Source: Methylomonas sp. 11b (GTDB lineage: Bacteria; Pseudomonadota; Gammaproteobacteria; Methylococcales; Methylomonadaceae). From it: a stretch of DNA of 64,000 bases. Shown one piece after another: positions 1 through 8,846 of this stretch. Under the pieces are notes generated by a model. The model saw only the letters and a program-made list of their open reading frames with translations, was not told the origin of the DNA and made no database searches. The stretch spans positions 4,521,741 through 4,585,740 of the forward strand of contig NZ_KI911557.1 of NCBI RefSeq assembly GCF_000515215.1, written 5' to 3'. A program made the position numbers and the translations under genes. Every line of letters starts with the position of its first letter. The stretch's first letter is position 1.

Positions 1-12
1 ACCACCCCGAAT

Positions 13-147
13 TCATTCATTGAAGAGTCTGATCTTCAATCGAAATTTGCCCAACCTCATAGCGGCAATCTCCATACCCAAACGCTCGAATACTCCAGGC
101 CTGATTGCGCCGTTCGTAATCAAGATCTTACCTGGCAATCCGCTCAT
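13..147 (-). CDS. possible 44-residue basic peptide
   Basis: On the minus strand an ATG at 147 opens a 44-codon frame ending in TGA at 13-15. The reading frame is also open for nine codons upstream before a stop at 175-177. The peptide is basic, starts MSGLPGKILITNG and ends RLKIRLFNE. No good ribosome binding site precedes the ATG. I do not recognise it; it could be a small gene, a decayed gene end or a chance frame. It is divergent from the TonB receptor. Confidence 0.2.
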   Translation of the reverse strand: MSGLPGKILITNGAIRPGVFERLGMEIAAMRLGKFRLKIRLFNE

Positions 148-350
148 GGCAGCTTTCTCTGCCCCACTAAATTTCTATCGTACTTAACCGCCGACGCTAG
201 GTTTCCAGGCGGCATTTTCAGTATTCATGTGCTTCCGGTAAGCCGAATTAGCTTGCCGTTTGCAATGTCAGTAAAACCGCTCGACCGAGTGTTTCCCGTT
301 CCAAACATAACAATAACAATCAACCACATATTCAACTTATGAGGAAAGCA
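148..350. other. intergenic leader region upstream of the TonB locus
   Basis: This stretch holds the upstream region of the metal-uptake locus. I looked for a cobalamin riboswitch because of the CobN-like gene downstream and found none of its conserved boxes. No convincing sigma-70 promoter stands out. An A-rich run around 303-325 precedes the leader ORF. Confidence 0.4.
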
Positions 351-419
351 ATGCACACCCTAACCCACGTCCGCTGTGCCCATGTCTTTTGTGCGCTAAC
401 ACCTGTTAACGGTCAGTAA
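351..419 (+). CDS. 22-residue His/Cys-rich leader peptide
   Basis: A short frame starts at ATG 351 behind a strong ribosome binding site (GAGGAAAG at 341-348) and stops at TAA 417-419, ten bases before the TonB receptor start. The peptide has three histidines and two cysteines in its first 14 residues, in the order H2, H5, C9, H11, C14 (core HVRCAHVFC). The good ribosome binding site and position suggest a translated leader peptide, perhaps sensing a metal or haem-like ligand or translationally coupled to the receptor. That role is inference; I know of no family for it. Confidence 0.45.
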   Translation: MHTLTHVRCAHVFCALTPVNGQ

Positions 420-429
420 AGGAGCTGAA

Positions 430-2649
430 ATGAATCCGTATATCGCAATGACGAAAAAGAAACCTTTGATTGTCGCCCTGGAAATCATTTTGGGCCTAAG
501 CTGCGCGACGCTCCAGGCTGCACCCGGCACAGAGCAGCCGGAACAACAGGCGCAGTCCGAAGCTACCGATACTGCCGACAAACCGGCTAAAGCCAAGGTG
601 AAGGCCAAAGCCGATAACACGGAAGAGCTGGGCGCGGTGGAAGTGGAAGAAGACGGCCGCGGCAAGAATTTGATCGGTATTGCACCGTCGGCCTCGCAAG
701 GCGAAGTCAGCCAGAAGCAATTCGAATACCGGCCGTTCTCGCGTAACGGCGAATTGGTCGAAGTGGTACCCGGTGCCGTCGCCACCCAGCATAGTGGCTC
801 CGGCAAGGCCAACCAATACTTCCTGCGCGGCTTTAACCTGGACCACGGTACCGATTTTACGACTTACGTCGACGGTATTCCGATGAACATGACTACCCAC
901 GCCCACGGTCAAGGTTATATGGACATCAACAGCATCATTCCGGAGCTGGTGAAAAAAGTCGAATACGGCAAGGGCCCGTATTACGCGGAAGTGGGGGACT
1001 TCTCGGCGGCCGGTTACGCCAAAATGTTCAGTATGGACAGGCTGGATAAAGGTATCGCCAAATTTACTGCCGGGTCGTTTGATTACTACCGAACGCTGGT
1101 GGCCAATTCCCATAAAATCGGCGACGGCGATTTGCTCTATGCCGGCGAATTCAATCTGTACGACGGTGTTTGGGAAGTGCCGGAAGATTCGAAGAAATTT
1201 AACGGCCAATTGCGCTACACGCTGGATCGCGGCGATTGGGGCATGGCAATCAACGGCAAAGCCTATACCAACAGCTGGACTGCCACCAACCAGATCCCGC
1301 AAGCCGCGATTGATAGCGGCGCCATCGGCCTGTACGGCAGCATGGACCCGACCGACGGCGGCGAGACCAACCGCTATAGCGCCTCGGCCAGCTTTTGGAA
1401 CCAGGGCGGCAACTGGAAAAACGACGCGAATATCTACGCGGTCTATACCGATTTGAATTTATTCTCCAATTTCAGCGGCTTTACCCGCGGTGACGGCGGC
1501 GACCAGATTTTGCAAACCGAGCGCCGAGTACAAACCGGCGGTCATTTCGAGCATACCCGCTACAACAAGCTGTTCGGTTTTGAAATGGACAACAGCATCG
1601 GCCTGCAATTTCGTAACGACCAGATCATGGACTTAGGTCTATACGAAACCACAGCCCGGCAGATCGTCAATACCGTCAGCAAAAGCAATGTCGGTGTGAC
1701 CACGGTGGGCACCTATTTCAAAAACACCACCCACTGGCACGATAAAGTCCGCACCATCGCCGGTTTGCGTGGCGATTTCATCAATAATGAGGTTGAGGTT
1801 TTGGCCAGCGGCAGCGGCACGGCCGAGACCAATGCGGCTAACTCCGGCAGCCGTGGCAAAGCCATGATCAGTCCGAAACTGAGTTTGGTGGTCGGCCCCT
1901 GGTACAACACCGAATACTTCGCGAATATCGGTTACGGCTATCACTCCAACGATGCACGCGGCACTACGCTGCAAGTACATCCAGTGACCGGCACCGATTT
2001 GGACCCGGACGGCAATGCGGTTAGCCCACGGATTCGTCCGGCGGCCTGGTCGCGCGGCGGCGAGGTTGGCGCCCGCACGAATATCATCCCCGGTTTGAAC
2101 AGTACCTTTGCCTTGTGGTGGCTGCAATCCAGCGAAGAGCTGGTGTTCGTTGGCGATGCCGGTACTACCGAAGTCAACGGTAAATCGCAACGTTACGGTA
2201 TCGAGTTTACCAACTACTACAAACCCACCGAATGGCTGACGCTGGACGCCGATTATGCGCTGACGACCGCTCAATTCAACAAAGCTCCGGACGGCGCCAC
2301 CAATAAATTCATTCCTAATTCGGTGGGCCGAGTAATCAGTGCCGGTGCCCTGATCGAAGCGCCCAACGGCCTGTTCGGCACCTTGCGTTTTCGACATTTC
2401 GGCAGCGTACCCTTGGATGAATCAGGCGCGGTTTGGGCCGGCGATACCAATATCGTCAACCTGGGCGCGGGCTATAAGCAAAAGCAATACAAGTTCGAGA
2501 TCGATATCTTCAACATCCTGGGTTCGCAAAGCAACGATATTGCCTACAACTACGAATATAACTATCCGAACGGCGTCGCCGGGGCAGGCCTAATGAAACA
2601 TCCGGTAGAGCCGCGCATGGTGCGTGGCACCATCACGGTCAATTTTTAA
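430..2649 (+). CDS. TonB-dependent outer-membrane receptor
   Basis: This 739-residue protein is an outer-membrane gated beta-barrel of the TonB-dependent receptor family. The ATG at 430 has a good ribosome binding site (AGGAG). A signal peptide ends near LSCATLQA, followed by a Glu/Lys/Ala-rich linker and the TonB-box-like ELGAVEVEE. The plug domain occupies roughly residues 85-200, with YFLRGFNLDHGTDF and YVDGIPMNM, and includes a His pair in TTHAHGQGY. The rest is barrel, ending in phenylalanine (TITVNF) as these proteins do. A HupE-type permease follows 10 bases downstream and a CobN-like gene lies in the same direction, so a metal ion or metallated cofactor is a likely substrate. The exact ligand cannot be read from sequence. 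Confidence 0.93.
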   Translation: MNPYIAMTKKKPLIVALEIILGLSCATLQAAPGTEQPEQQAQSEATDTADKPAKAKVKAKADNTEELGAVEVEEDGRGKNLIGIAPSASQGEVSQKQFEYRPFSRNGELVEVVPGAVATQHSGSGKANQYFLRGFNLDHGTDFTTYVDGIPMNMTTHAHGQGYMDINSIIPELVKKVEYGKGPYYAEVGDFSAAGYAKMFSMDRLDKGIAKFTAGSFDYYRTLVANSHKIGDGDLLYAGEFNLYDGVWEVPEDSKKFNGQLRYTLDRGDWGMAINGKAYTNSWTATNQIPQAAIDSGAIGLYGSMDPTDGGETNRYSASASFWNQGGNWKNDANIYAVYTDLNLFSNFSGFTRGDGGDQILQTERRVQTGGHFEHTRYNKLFGFEMDNSIGLQFRNDQIMDLGLYETTARQIVNTVSKSNVGVTTVGTYFKNTTHWHDKVRTIAGLRGDFINNEVEVLASGSGTAETNAANSGSRGKAMISPKLSLVVGPWYNTEYFANIGYGYHSNDARGTTLQVHPVTGTDLDPDGNAVSPRIRPAAWSRGGEVGARTNIIPGLNSTFALWWLQSSEELVFVGDAGTTEVNGKSQRYGIEFTNYYKPTEWLTLDADYALTTAQFNKAPDGATNKFIPNSVGRVISAGALIEAPNGLFGTLRFRHFGSVPLDESGAVWAGDTNIVNLGAGYKQKQYKFEIDIFNILGSQSNDIAYNYEYNYPNGVAGAGLMKHPVEPRMVRGTITVNF

Positions 2650-2659
2650 GGGCAGCCTG

Positions 2660-3763
2660 ATGATATTTCGCACCTTTAAAGATGGACGATGGCTGATGGC
2701 GGCATTGTTGATGATCCAATCGGTCTGGGTTTACGCGCATCCGCCCGGCCTGAGCTCGCTGGATGTAACGATCAAACCCGCGCAAATTGATGCCAAGGTG
2801 ACCTTTGCCTTGCAAGACATCGAAGCCTTCGCGCCGATGGATAGCGATTTGGACGCGGAGGTGACCGATGCCGAGCGTGAAGCGGCCAAGCCAGCAATTG
2901 CCAAATTGCTGGCCGCGCAACTGCGCGTCAGTGTCGATAGCCGGGATGTTCAGCCTAGCGAACCTGGGCAGGTCAGTTTCGACGATCAAAATAATGCGCG
3001 GGTGGAACTGCACTATGCGGCGCATGTGCAAACAGCTTTGTTGCTACAGTCGAAGTTTTTGGCTTTGCTGCCCGACGGCCATCAGCAGTATTTGACGGTC
3101 AGGGACGCCGACGGCAAAGCGCTTGCCGAGAAAATGCTGGGCAAACACGACGATCAAATCAGTTTACCCATCGCTAACGCGGCGGCGGAGTCCCCCCAAG
3201 CTCCGTTTGCGGCGTTTGGCGATTTTTTTAAGCTGGGCATCGAGCACATCGTCACCGGTTACGACCATCTGCTGTTTTTGTTCGCTTTGTTGGCGGTCAC
3301 TCACAGCTTCTGGCCGGCCTTGAAAATCATCACGTTTTTTACGATAGCCCATTCCATCACCCTGGCTTGCGCCGGACTTAACTTGATCGAGTTGCCCAGC
3401 AGTTTTGTCGAGCCGTTCATTGCCGCGACGATTATCTATGTGGGTGTGGAGAACATCATCCGCGGCGACCATCCCAAGGGCCGGCACTGGTTGACCTTTG
3501 GTTTTGGTTTGATCCACGGTTTTGGTTTTGCCGGCGTGTTGCAGGAAATGGATATTTCTTCGGGCGATACCGGCATCTTGTTGCCCTTGCTGTCGTTCAA
3601 TTTAGGCATAGAAACCGGACAAATCGCCGTCGCCGCTATCGTGTTGCCGATGATCTGGTGGCTGAATAATAAAGTCGAGACTGCCGAGAAGTTTCTAAAA
3701 GCCGGTTCGATTGCCGTCAGCTTGATGGGCGCATTCTGGTTGGTGGAGCGAATCATGCTGTAA
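2660..3763 (+). CDS. HupE/UreJ-family metal permease with exported N-terminal domain
   Basis: The protein (367 residues from ATG 2660) has a signal peptide ending in VYA before a mature histidine (HPPGLSSLD). A soluble domain of about 160 residues follows, then a membrane domain of roughly six or seven helices from about residue 190. That domain contains the HupE/UreJ signatures EHIVTGYDHLLFLFALL, HSITLACAGL and FGFGLIHGFGFAGVL with conserved His and Asp. HupE/UreJ proteins are linked to nickel or cobalt uptake. The gene starts 10 bases after the TonB receptor, so the pair probably forms an outer- plus inner-membrane import route. An upstream in-frame start at 2624 would overlap the receptor and spoil the signal peptide, so I rejected it. 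Confidence 0.85.
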   Translation: MIFRTFKDGRWLMAALLMIQSVWVYAHPPGLSSLDVTIKPAQIDAKVTFALQDIEAFAPMDSDLDAEVTDAEREAAKPAIAKLLAAQLRVSVDSRDVQPSEPGQVSFDDQNNARVELHYAAHVQTALLLQSKFLALLPDGHQQYLTVRDADGKALAEKMLGKHDDQISLPIANAAAESPQAPFAAFGDFFKLGIEHIVTGYDHLLFLFALLAVTHSFWPALKIITFFTIAHSITLACAGLNLIELPSSFVEPFIAATIIYVGVENIIRGDHPKGRHWLTFGFGLIHGFGFAGVLQEMDISSGDTGILLPLLSFNLGIETGQIAVAAIVLPMIWWLNNKVETAEKFLKAGSIAVSLMGAFWLVERIML

Positions 3764-3976
3764 ATACAACCGAATGGCGGGATCCAAGCCCGCAGTTGCT
3801 GCCTCAAGGCCACCTAAACTGGCCTGATTCAATCCTGATCCAAAAAAATGGTTCATCCGAGCCACGGATTGCTATTGCCTGTCGTTTGGGTAAAGCGGTG
3901 ATGGGTTTTCAGGTAAGCGTCTGAGTAAAAAAGATTTTTTAATAAAACAACAACAATTTTATAGAGGAGGAAGGCC
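3764..3976 (+). promoter_or_regulatory. intergenic gap that may hold a promoter
   Basis: This 213-base gap separates the permease from the ExbB-like gene. Its 3' end is AT-rich (poly-A and poly-T runs at 3929-3960) and leads into a strong ribosome binding site, GAGGAGGAAGG at 3964-3974. A separate promoter for exbB-DUF2149-cobN-like genes is plausible, but I cannot assign -35 and -10 boxes. Confidence 0.25.
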
Positions 3977-4585
3977 GTGGAACTCACCCATACACTAGAA
4001 CAAATTCTGTACATGATCTCGTCGTCGCTCTACCTGCCGGTATTGCTGATCGTCACTTTGCTGGCCGCTTATTCGGTCTATGTCTGCGGTCGTTTGGCGC
4101 AGGAATGGCTGGAACGACGCAAGGCCGGCTCGCGCACCGTGCGCTTGTTCAATCTCGATCTGGCCGTCGCGCTGGGGCGCCAGCAACGCGCCAATGCCGC
4201 GCCGCTGGACGTGGAATTGGAGTTGCTGCTGCAAACCCACGAACATCAGCAATTGATCAAGTTGGACCAAGTTCGCTTTGTCATTAAATTGGGGCCGGCG
4301 CTGGGTTTGATGGGCACTTTGATTCCGATGGGTATTTCCCTGGCTGCCTTGGCACAAGGCAACATTCCCAGCATGGCCGGCAGCATGGTCACCGCGTTTA
4401 CCGCTACCGTCACCGGTTTGGGCTGCGGCGTAATCACCTATCTGGTGGCATTGGTACGCGAGCAATGGCTGCGTGCCGATTTTGCGGCGATGCGCCATCA
4501 GGCCGAACTGGCTGCCAGTCGGATTCTGGACGCACAAGACCTGACTATCGCGGAGGAAAGCCATGCGCTATCTGAGACGCTCTAA
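3977..4585 (+). CDS. MotA/TolQ/ExbB-family proton channel protein
   Basis: This 202-residue inner-membrane protein starts at GTG 3977 behind GAGGAGGAAGG. It has one hydrophobic helix near residues 18-38 and two more near 105-130 and 135-160. The region KLGPALGLMGTLIPMG, then MVTAFTATVTGLGCGVITYLV, is the MotA/TolQ/ExbB proton-channel signature. Family members use the proton gradient to drive partners such as TonB. The next gene overlaps it by 23 bases and encodes a single-helix protein suited to the ExbD role. Together they may energise the neighbouring TonB receptors or the CobN-like enzyme; that assignment is inference from context. Confidence 0.88.
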   Translation: MELTHTLEQILYMISSSLYLPVLLIVTLLAAYSVYVCGRLAQEWLERRKAGSRTVRLFNLDLAVALGRQQRANAAPLDVELELLLQTHEHQQLIKLDQVRFVIKLGPALGLMGTLIPMGISLAALAQGNIPSMAGSMVTAFTATVTGLGCGVITYLVALVREQWLRADFAAMRHQAELAASRILDAQDLTIAEESHALSETL

Positions 4586-4898
4586 TCTGCACCGCAACAG
4601 CGAGCCGCTGGAAGATCCGATTGCCGGCGTCGCGAATCTGTTCGATGCCAGCGTGGTGTTCATCGTTAGCATGATGGTGGCCTTGTTCATGGCTTACAAC
4701 ATGCTGGATTTGATGAACCCGGAGTCGACTGTGACGATGACCAAGGAGAACGCCGACGGCACGATGGAGATCGTCAGTAAGAAGGGTTCGCAGATCAAGG
4801 TATCCAAAGTCACCGACCGCAAACTCAGCGGTTCCGGCGAGCGCTTGGGGACCGCCTATCGCTTGAACGACGGCAAGGTAGTTTATGTGCCGGAATAA
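4563..4898 (+). CDS. DUF2149 protein, ExbD-like in topology
   Basis: The 111-residue product starts at an ATG inside the end of the ExbB-like gene, behind GGAGGAAAGCC. It has a short cytoplasmic N-terminus, one transmembrane helix near residues 30-50 with an aspartate (D28) just at its entry (NLFDASVVFIVSMMVAL), and a small periplasmic domain. This matches the DUF2149 family. The single helix with a proton-relay-type Asp resembles ExbD/TolR/MotB. It overlaps both neighbours, so translation is coupled. The ExbD-like role is inference; the family assignment is from recall of its size and pairing with ExbB-type and CobN-like genes. Confidence 0.75.
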   Translation: MRYLRRSNLHRNSEPLEDPIAGVANLFDASVVFIVSMMVALFMAYNMLDLMNPESTVTMTKENADGTMEIVSKKGSQIKVSKVTDRKLSGSGERLGTAYRLNDGKVVYVPE

Positions 4899-7800
4899 AT
4901 ACTGGGCCTGGCTGCTGATCCCGTTGCTGTGGTTGGCGACCGGTTTGGCAGCGGCCGAAACGCCTATCAACCTGAGCCTGATCCTCGGTGACCTGGATTC
5001 GCAAACCGCCGTCGAAGCCACGGCCAAACTGCAAAATGATCCGTTGTTGAAAGGCGTGTCGATCCGAGTGTATTCCAGCTCCAAGCTGGCGCAAGCCGAT
5101 AGTGCTGCATTGCAAACATCCCATCTGGTACTAGCGCAGATTACCGGGCGCGGCATTCTGCGCGAGGGCGGCGAGATGTTCAAACAGATCGTCGCGCGCG
5201 GCGGCAAGCTGTACGCGGTGGGTTTGAGTTACGACGCGGATTTCGCCGACTACGGCCTGCAACTGGACAAAGAGCTGCAAGCCTATATGTCGGCCGGCGG
5301 CGCCGACAATGCCGCCAACATGATCCGACTGGCCTTGGCCAAATTCAAAAACGTCCAGGCCGACATCGCGCCGCCGCAAGCTCAGCCGGAAATCGGCGCC
5401 TTCGACGTGCGCAGCAAGCAATTGTTCGCGGATTTTGATAGCTACCAAAAAGCTTACGCGGGTTTCAAAGCAGGCCAACCGTGGATAGCCATTTTGTTCT
5501 ATCGCTCCTCGGCTTTGTCCGGGCAAACCGATACGGTAAAAACTTTGGCCGAAAATCTGGAGGCCAAAGGCTACAACGTACTGCCGGTGTTCGGCTACCC
5601 CTACGACAAAACTCTGGAAAAAATGCTGATCAATGCCGACGGCAAATCACGGGTCGAAGCCATCGCCGCGCTAGCCTTGAAGATCGGCGCCAGCCCGGAC
5701 AAAACCGTACCGACGCTGACGCGTTTGGGGGTGCCGGTGTTAAACGGTATTGCCTTGAATAGCCAAAGCCAGACGCAATGGACCGAGTCCGCAACTGGTC
5801 TGGACGTCATGGAGCGGGCCTGGCAAGTGGCCTTGCCGGAATTCGCCGGCGAAATCGCCCCGACCGTGGTCGCCAGCAAGGAGAGCGTACACGACAAGAT
5901 CACCGGCCAGGATTTCGTCCGCGAAACCCCAATCCCGGAACGCATCGCCCGCTACGCCGACCGCCTGGACAAGTGGGTGAAATTGCGCAGTACCGGCAAC
6001 GCCGACAAAAAAGTCGCCTTGATGTACTACAACTACCCGCCGGGCAAGGAGAACATCGGCGCCTCCTATTTGAACGTGTTGCCGGAATCGTTGCTGCAAA
6101 TCTTGGAGAGACTGCGTAAGGAAGGGTATCAATTGGGCAATGCGCCGCAAGATGGCGATGCCTTGAAAGCCGCTGTCAAAAATCACGGCATCAACCTAGG
6201 CAACTGGGAGCCCGGCGCGATTGCCGAAGCCGCCGCCAGCGGCCGCGCGGTGTTGCTGCCGATCGAAGACTACCAAAAATGGTTCGACACCTTGCCGGAA
6301 ACCTTCAAGGCGGCGATGCTGAAGTCGTGGGGCAAACCGGAAGACAGCAAGATCGGCGCCTGGACCGACGCCAAGGGCAAGCGCTTTTTGATCCTACCGG
6401 CGCTGCAATACGGCAATCTGCTGCTGGCACCGCAACCGTCGCGCGGTTGGGAGCAGGACGTCAAAAAACTCTACCACGACGTGACCATGCCGCCGCACCA
6501 TCAATACGTGGCGTTTTACTTATGGCTGCAAAAAGGCTATGGCGCGAACGCGATGATCCATCTGGGCACCCACGCCACCCACGAATGGCTATCCGGTAAG
6601 GAAGTGGGTTTCAGCGCAGTCGATCCCGGCGAGATTCTGATGGCCGACGTGCCGCAGATTTACCCCTACATCATGGATGACGTCGGCGAAGCCTTGCAGG
6701 CCAAGCGCCGAGCGATGGCGACGATTATTTCGCATATGACGCCGCCTTTGGACAAGGCCGATCTGAATCCGGAACTGGCTAAGCTGGCGGGTTTACTGGA
6801 CGACTACAACGTCGCCGCGCAAAAAAGCGAACAGCTGGCAAAGATCAGGCTGGATGAGATCAACCAGATCGCCGGCAAGGCCGGGCTGCTGAAAGACCTG
6901 AAAATGCAACGCGCCGAAACCGGCGACCAGCTGGAAGAGCTGGAACATTATTTAAAGGAAATCCGCGAGAAAAAAGTGCCGATGGGCTTGCATACCTTTG
7001 GCAAGGCGCCGGACGAAGCAACCCGCTTGCGTTTTGCCGAAGCCATCGTGTCGCGCGACACCAAGCTGAAAGGTGAGGCCCGCAAGCAGAAAATCCAGGC
7101 CATGGCCAACATCATAGCCGACAGCGCCAACGCCGAAATGGACGCGCTGATGGATGCGCTGGCCGGCTTCTATATCGCAGCCGGCAGCGGCGGCGACCCG
7201 TTGCGTAACCCGGACGCGTTGCCGACCGGCAAGGATTTGTACGGTTTCGATCCGTCGCGGATTCCCAGCGAGTCGGTTTATAACGAAGGCGCACGACTGG
7301 CGGAGCAAGTGGTCGCCGATTTCAAAAAGCAGCACGGCCACTATCCGGAGCGGCTGGTATTCAATTTGTGGGGCGTGGAAAGCTCGCGCCACGAAGGCGT
7401 GATGGAAGCCGAGATCATGCATCTGCTCGGCGTCAAACCGCATTGGGACGAACGCGGTCGCACCCAAGGTGTGGACGTGATTGCGCGGGATAAACTGGGC
7501 CGGCCACGCGTCGATGTCACCATCATTCCGTCCGGTTTGTATCGGGATTTGTTCTCCTCAGTCATCAAGCTGTTGGATCAGGCCGAAACCAAGGCTCAGG
7601 AACAGGACGAGCCGGACAATCCATTACGCCGGCATATCCAGGAAACCCAGGCTGAATTGGTCAAGCGCGGATTGAAAGCTGAGGAAGCGTTGGACATGGC
7701 TTCGGCCCGCTTGTTCAGCGTGCCGTCCGGTGCCTACGGCACCAATTTGGATCGGGCGATTCCGCTGTCCAACACCTGGACCGACGAAAAGCAACTGGCC

Positions 7801-8844
7801 GACATATTCTTCAACCGCATGCACCACGTTTACGGTCGCGGCCATTGGGGCGAAGCAGCCAGCCAGGACGCGACGCTGGCGGTGGACTTATTCAAAATGT
7901 CGTTAAAGGATACCGACGCGGTGATCCACAGCCGCTCTAGTAACGTCTACGCCAGCCTGGACGGCGACGACTTCTTCCAATATCTGGGCGGCACCGCAAT
8001 GGCGGCAAGGCAGGTCAACGGCAAAACCCCTGAAGTGTTGGTCGCCGATTTGTCCGACCCGACCGCTGCCAAGACTATGAGTCTGGAGCGCTATCAGGGC
8101 CGGGAAATGCAAAGCCGCTACCTGAACCCGAAATGGATAGAGTCGATGTTGAAAGAAGGCTATGCCGGCGCCCGCTTCATCAATATGGTCGCGGAAAACC
8201 TGTGGGGTTGGCAGGTGACGGTGCCGGAAGCGGTCGGCAGCGAGAAATGGCAGGCGATGTACGAAACCTACGTCGAGGACAAATACCAGCTGGACATCCA
8301 GAAAAAGTTCGAACAGGCCGACAACCTGCTGGCCTACCAAGCGATGGTGGATCGGATGTTGGTGGCTATCAACAAAGGCTACTGGAAAGCCGATCCGGCG
8401 GTGAAAGCCAAGCTGGAACAAGTTAACAAGGAAGTCATTGCCAAAGCTGGCGTGGCCTGCAACAAGGACACTTGCAGCAGCCCGGAAATCACCAAGCTAG
8501 CCGAACAACAGGATGCAGCCAAGGCTGCGAAAGCAGCGGCGCCGGGGGCGCAAGCCCAACCACCGGCATCCGCAGCGGCTCAGTCACAGCCGCAGCCCAT
8601 ACAGAGTCAGCCGCAATCGCAACAGCCACCCGCGCAGTCTCAAGCACAAGCTGCGCCGGATGCCGCCAAGCCTCTGGAAGGCTATGAGATGGAAGAGAAG
8701 AAAGCCGCCAGCGACAGCGACAGCGCCGAGCAACAGCAACCGTTGAGTTCGGCGCAAAGCTGGTGGTTGAGTTTCGCGATATTGCTGTTGTTTGCTGCCG
8801 GTTATCTGCGCGGTAGTTGGGAGCAGCGTAAGCAAAAAACCTAG
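4885..8844 (+). CDS. exported, membrane-anchored CobN-like chelatase
   Basis: This 1319-residue protein belongs to the CobN/magnesium-chelatase H-subunit family. The motif HLGTHATHEWL begins at H559, and IYPYIMDDVGEALQAKRRA follows as in cobaltochelatases. Unlike cytoplasmic CobN it begins with a signal peptide (AWLLIPLLWLATGLAAA, then ETP). It ends with a Pro/Gln/Ala-rich linker, a transmembrane helix at about 1293-1311 and a positive tail (EQRKQKT), so the catalytic body should lie in the periplasm. A cysteine pair at C1192/C1197 sits before the linker. No CobS/CobT ATPase partner is nearby. The closest context I know is the CobN-like HmuS protein of Bacteroidetes haem-uptake operons. I infer insertion or, more likely, removal of a metal from a tetrapyrrole. 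It overlaps the DUF2149 gene by 14 bases. Confidence 0.88.
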   Translation: MCRNKYWAWLLIPLLWLATGLAAAETPINLSLILGDLDSQTAVEATAKLQNDPLLKGVSIRVYSSSKLAQADSAALQTSHLVLAQITGRGILREGGEMFKQIVARGGKLYAVGLSYDADFADYGLQLDKELQAYMSAGGADNAANMIRLALAKFKNVQADIAPPQAQPEIGAFDVRSKQLFADFDSYQKAYAGFKAGQPWIAILFYRSSALSGQTDTVKTLAENLEAKGYNVLPVFGYPYDKTLEKMLINADGKSRVEAIAALALKIGASPDKTVPTLTRLGVPVLNGIALNSQSQTQWTESATGLDVMERAWQVALPEFAGEIAPTVVASKESVHDKITGQDFVRETPIPERIARYADRLDKWVKLRSTGNADKKVALMYYNYPPGKENIGASYLNVLPESLLQILERLRKEGYQLGNAPQDGDALKAAVKNHGINLGNWEPGAIAEAAASGRAVLLPIEDYQKWFDTLPETFKAAMLKSWGKPEDSKIGAWTDAKGKRFLILPALQYGNLLLAPQPSRGWEQDVKKLYHDVTMPPHHQYVAFYLWLQKGYGANAMIHLGTHATHEWLSGKEVGFSAVDPGEILMADVPQIYPYIMDDVGEALQAKRRAMATIISHMTPPLDKADLNPELAKLAGLLDDYNVAAQKSEQLAKIRLDEINQIAGKAGLLKDLKMQRAETGDQLEELEHYLKEIREKKVPMGLHTFGKAPDEATRLRFAEAIVSRDTKLKGEARKQKIQAMANIIADSANAEMDALMDALAGFYIAAGSGGDPLRNPDALPTGKDLYGFDPSRIPSESVYNEGARLAEQVVADFKKQHGHYPERLVFNLWGVESSRHEGVMEAEIMHLLGVKPHWDERGRTQGVDVIARDKLGRPRVDVTIIPSGLYRDLFSSVIKLLDQAETKAQEQDEPDNPLRRHIQETQAELVKRGLKAEEALDMASARLFSVPSGAYGTNLDRAIPLSNTWTDEKQLADIFFNRMHHVYGRGHWGEAASQDATLAVDLFKMSLKDTDAVIHSRSSNVYASLDGDDFFQYLGGTAMAARQVNGKTPEVLVADLSDPTAAKTMSLERYQGREMQSRYLNPKWIESMLKEGYAGARFINMVAENLWGWQVTVPEAVGSEKWQAMYETYVEDKYQLDIQKKFEQADNLLAYQAMVDRMLVAINKGYWKADPAVKAKLEQVNKEVIAKAGVACNKDTCSSPEITKLAEQQDAAKAAKAAAPGAQAQPPASAAAQSQPQPIQSQPQSQQPPAQSQAQAAPDAAKPLEGYEMEEKKAASDSDSAEQQQPLSSAQSWWLSFAILLLFAAGYLRGSWEQRKQKT

Positions 8845-8846
8845 AG

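Noticed and set aside
496..1302. Long minus-strand frame opposite the first TonB receptor
   Set aside because: It is antisense to a clear receptor gene, has no family resemblance, and GC-rich coding DNA commonly yields such shadows. The same applies to minus-strand frames at 1639-2397 and 6952-7467.
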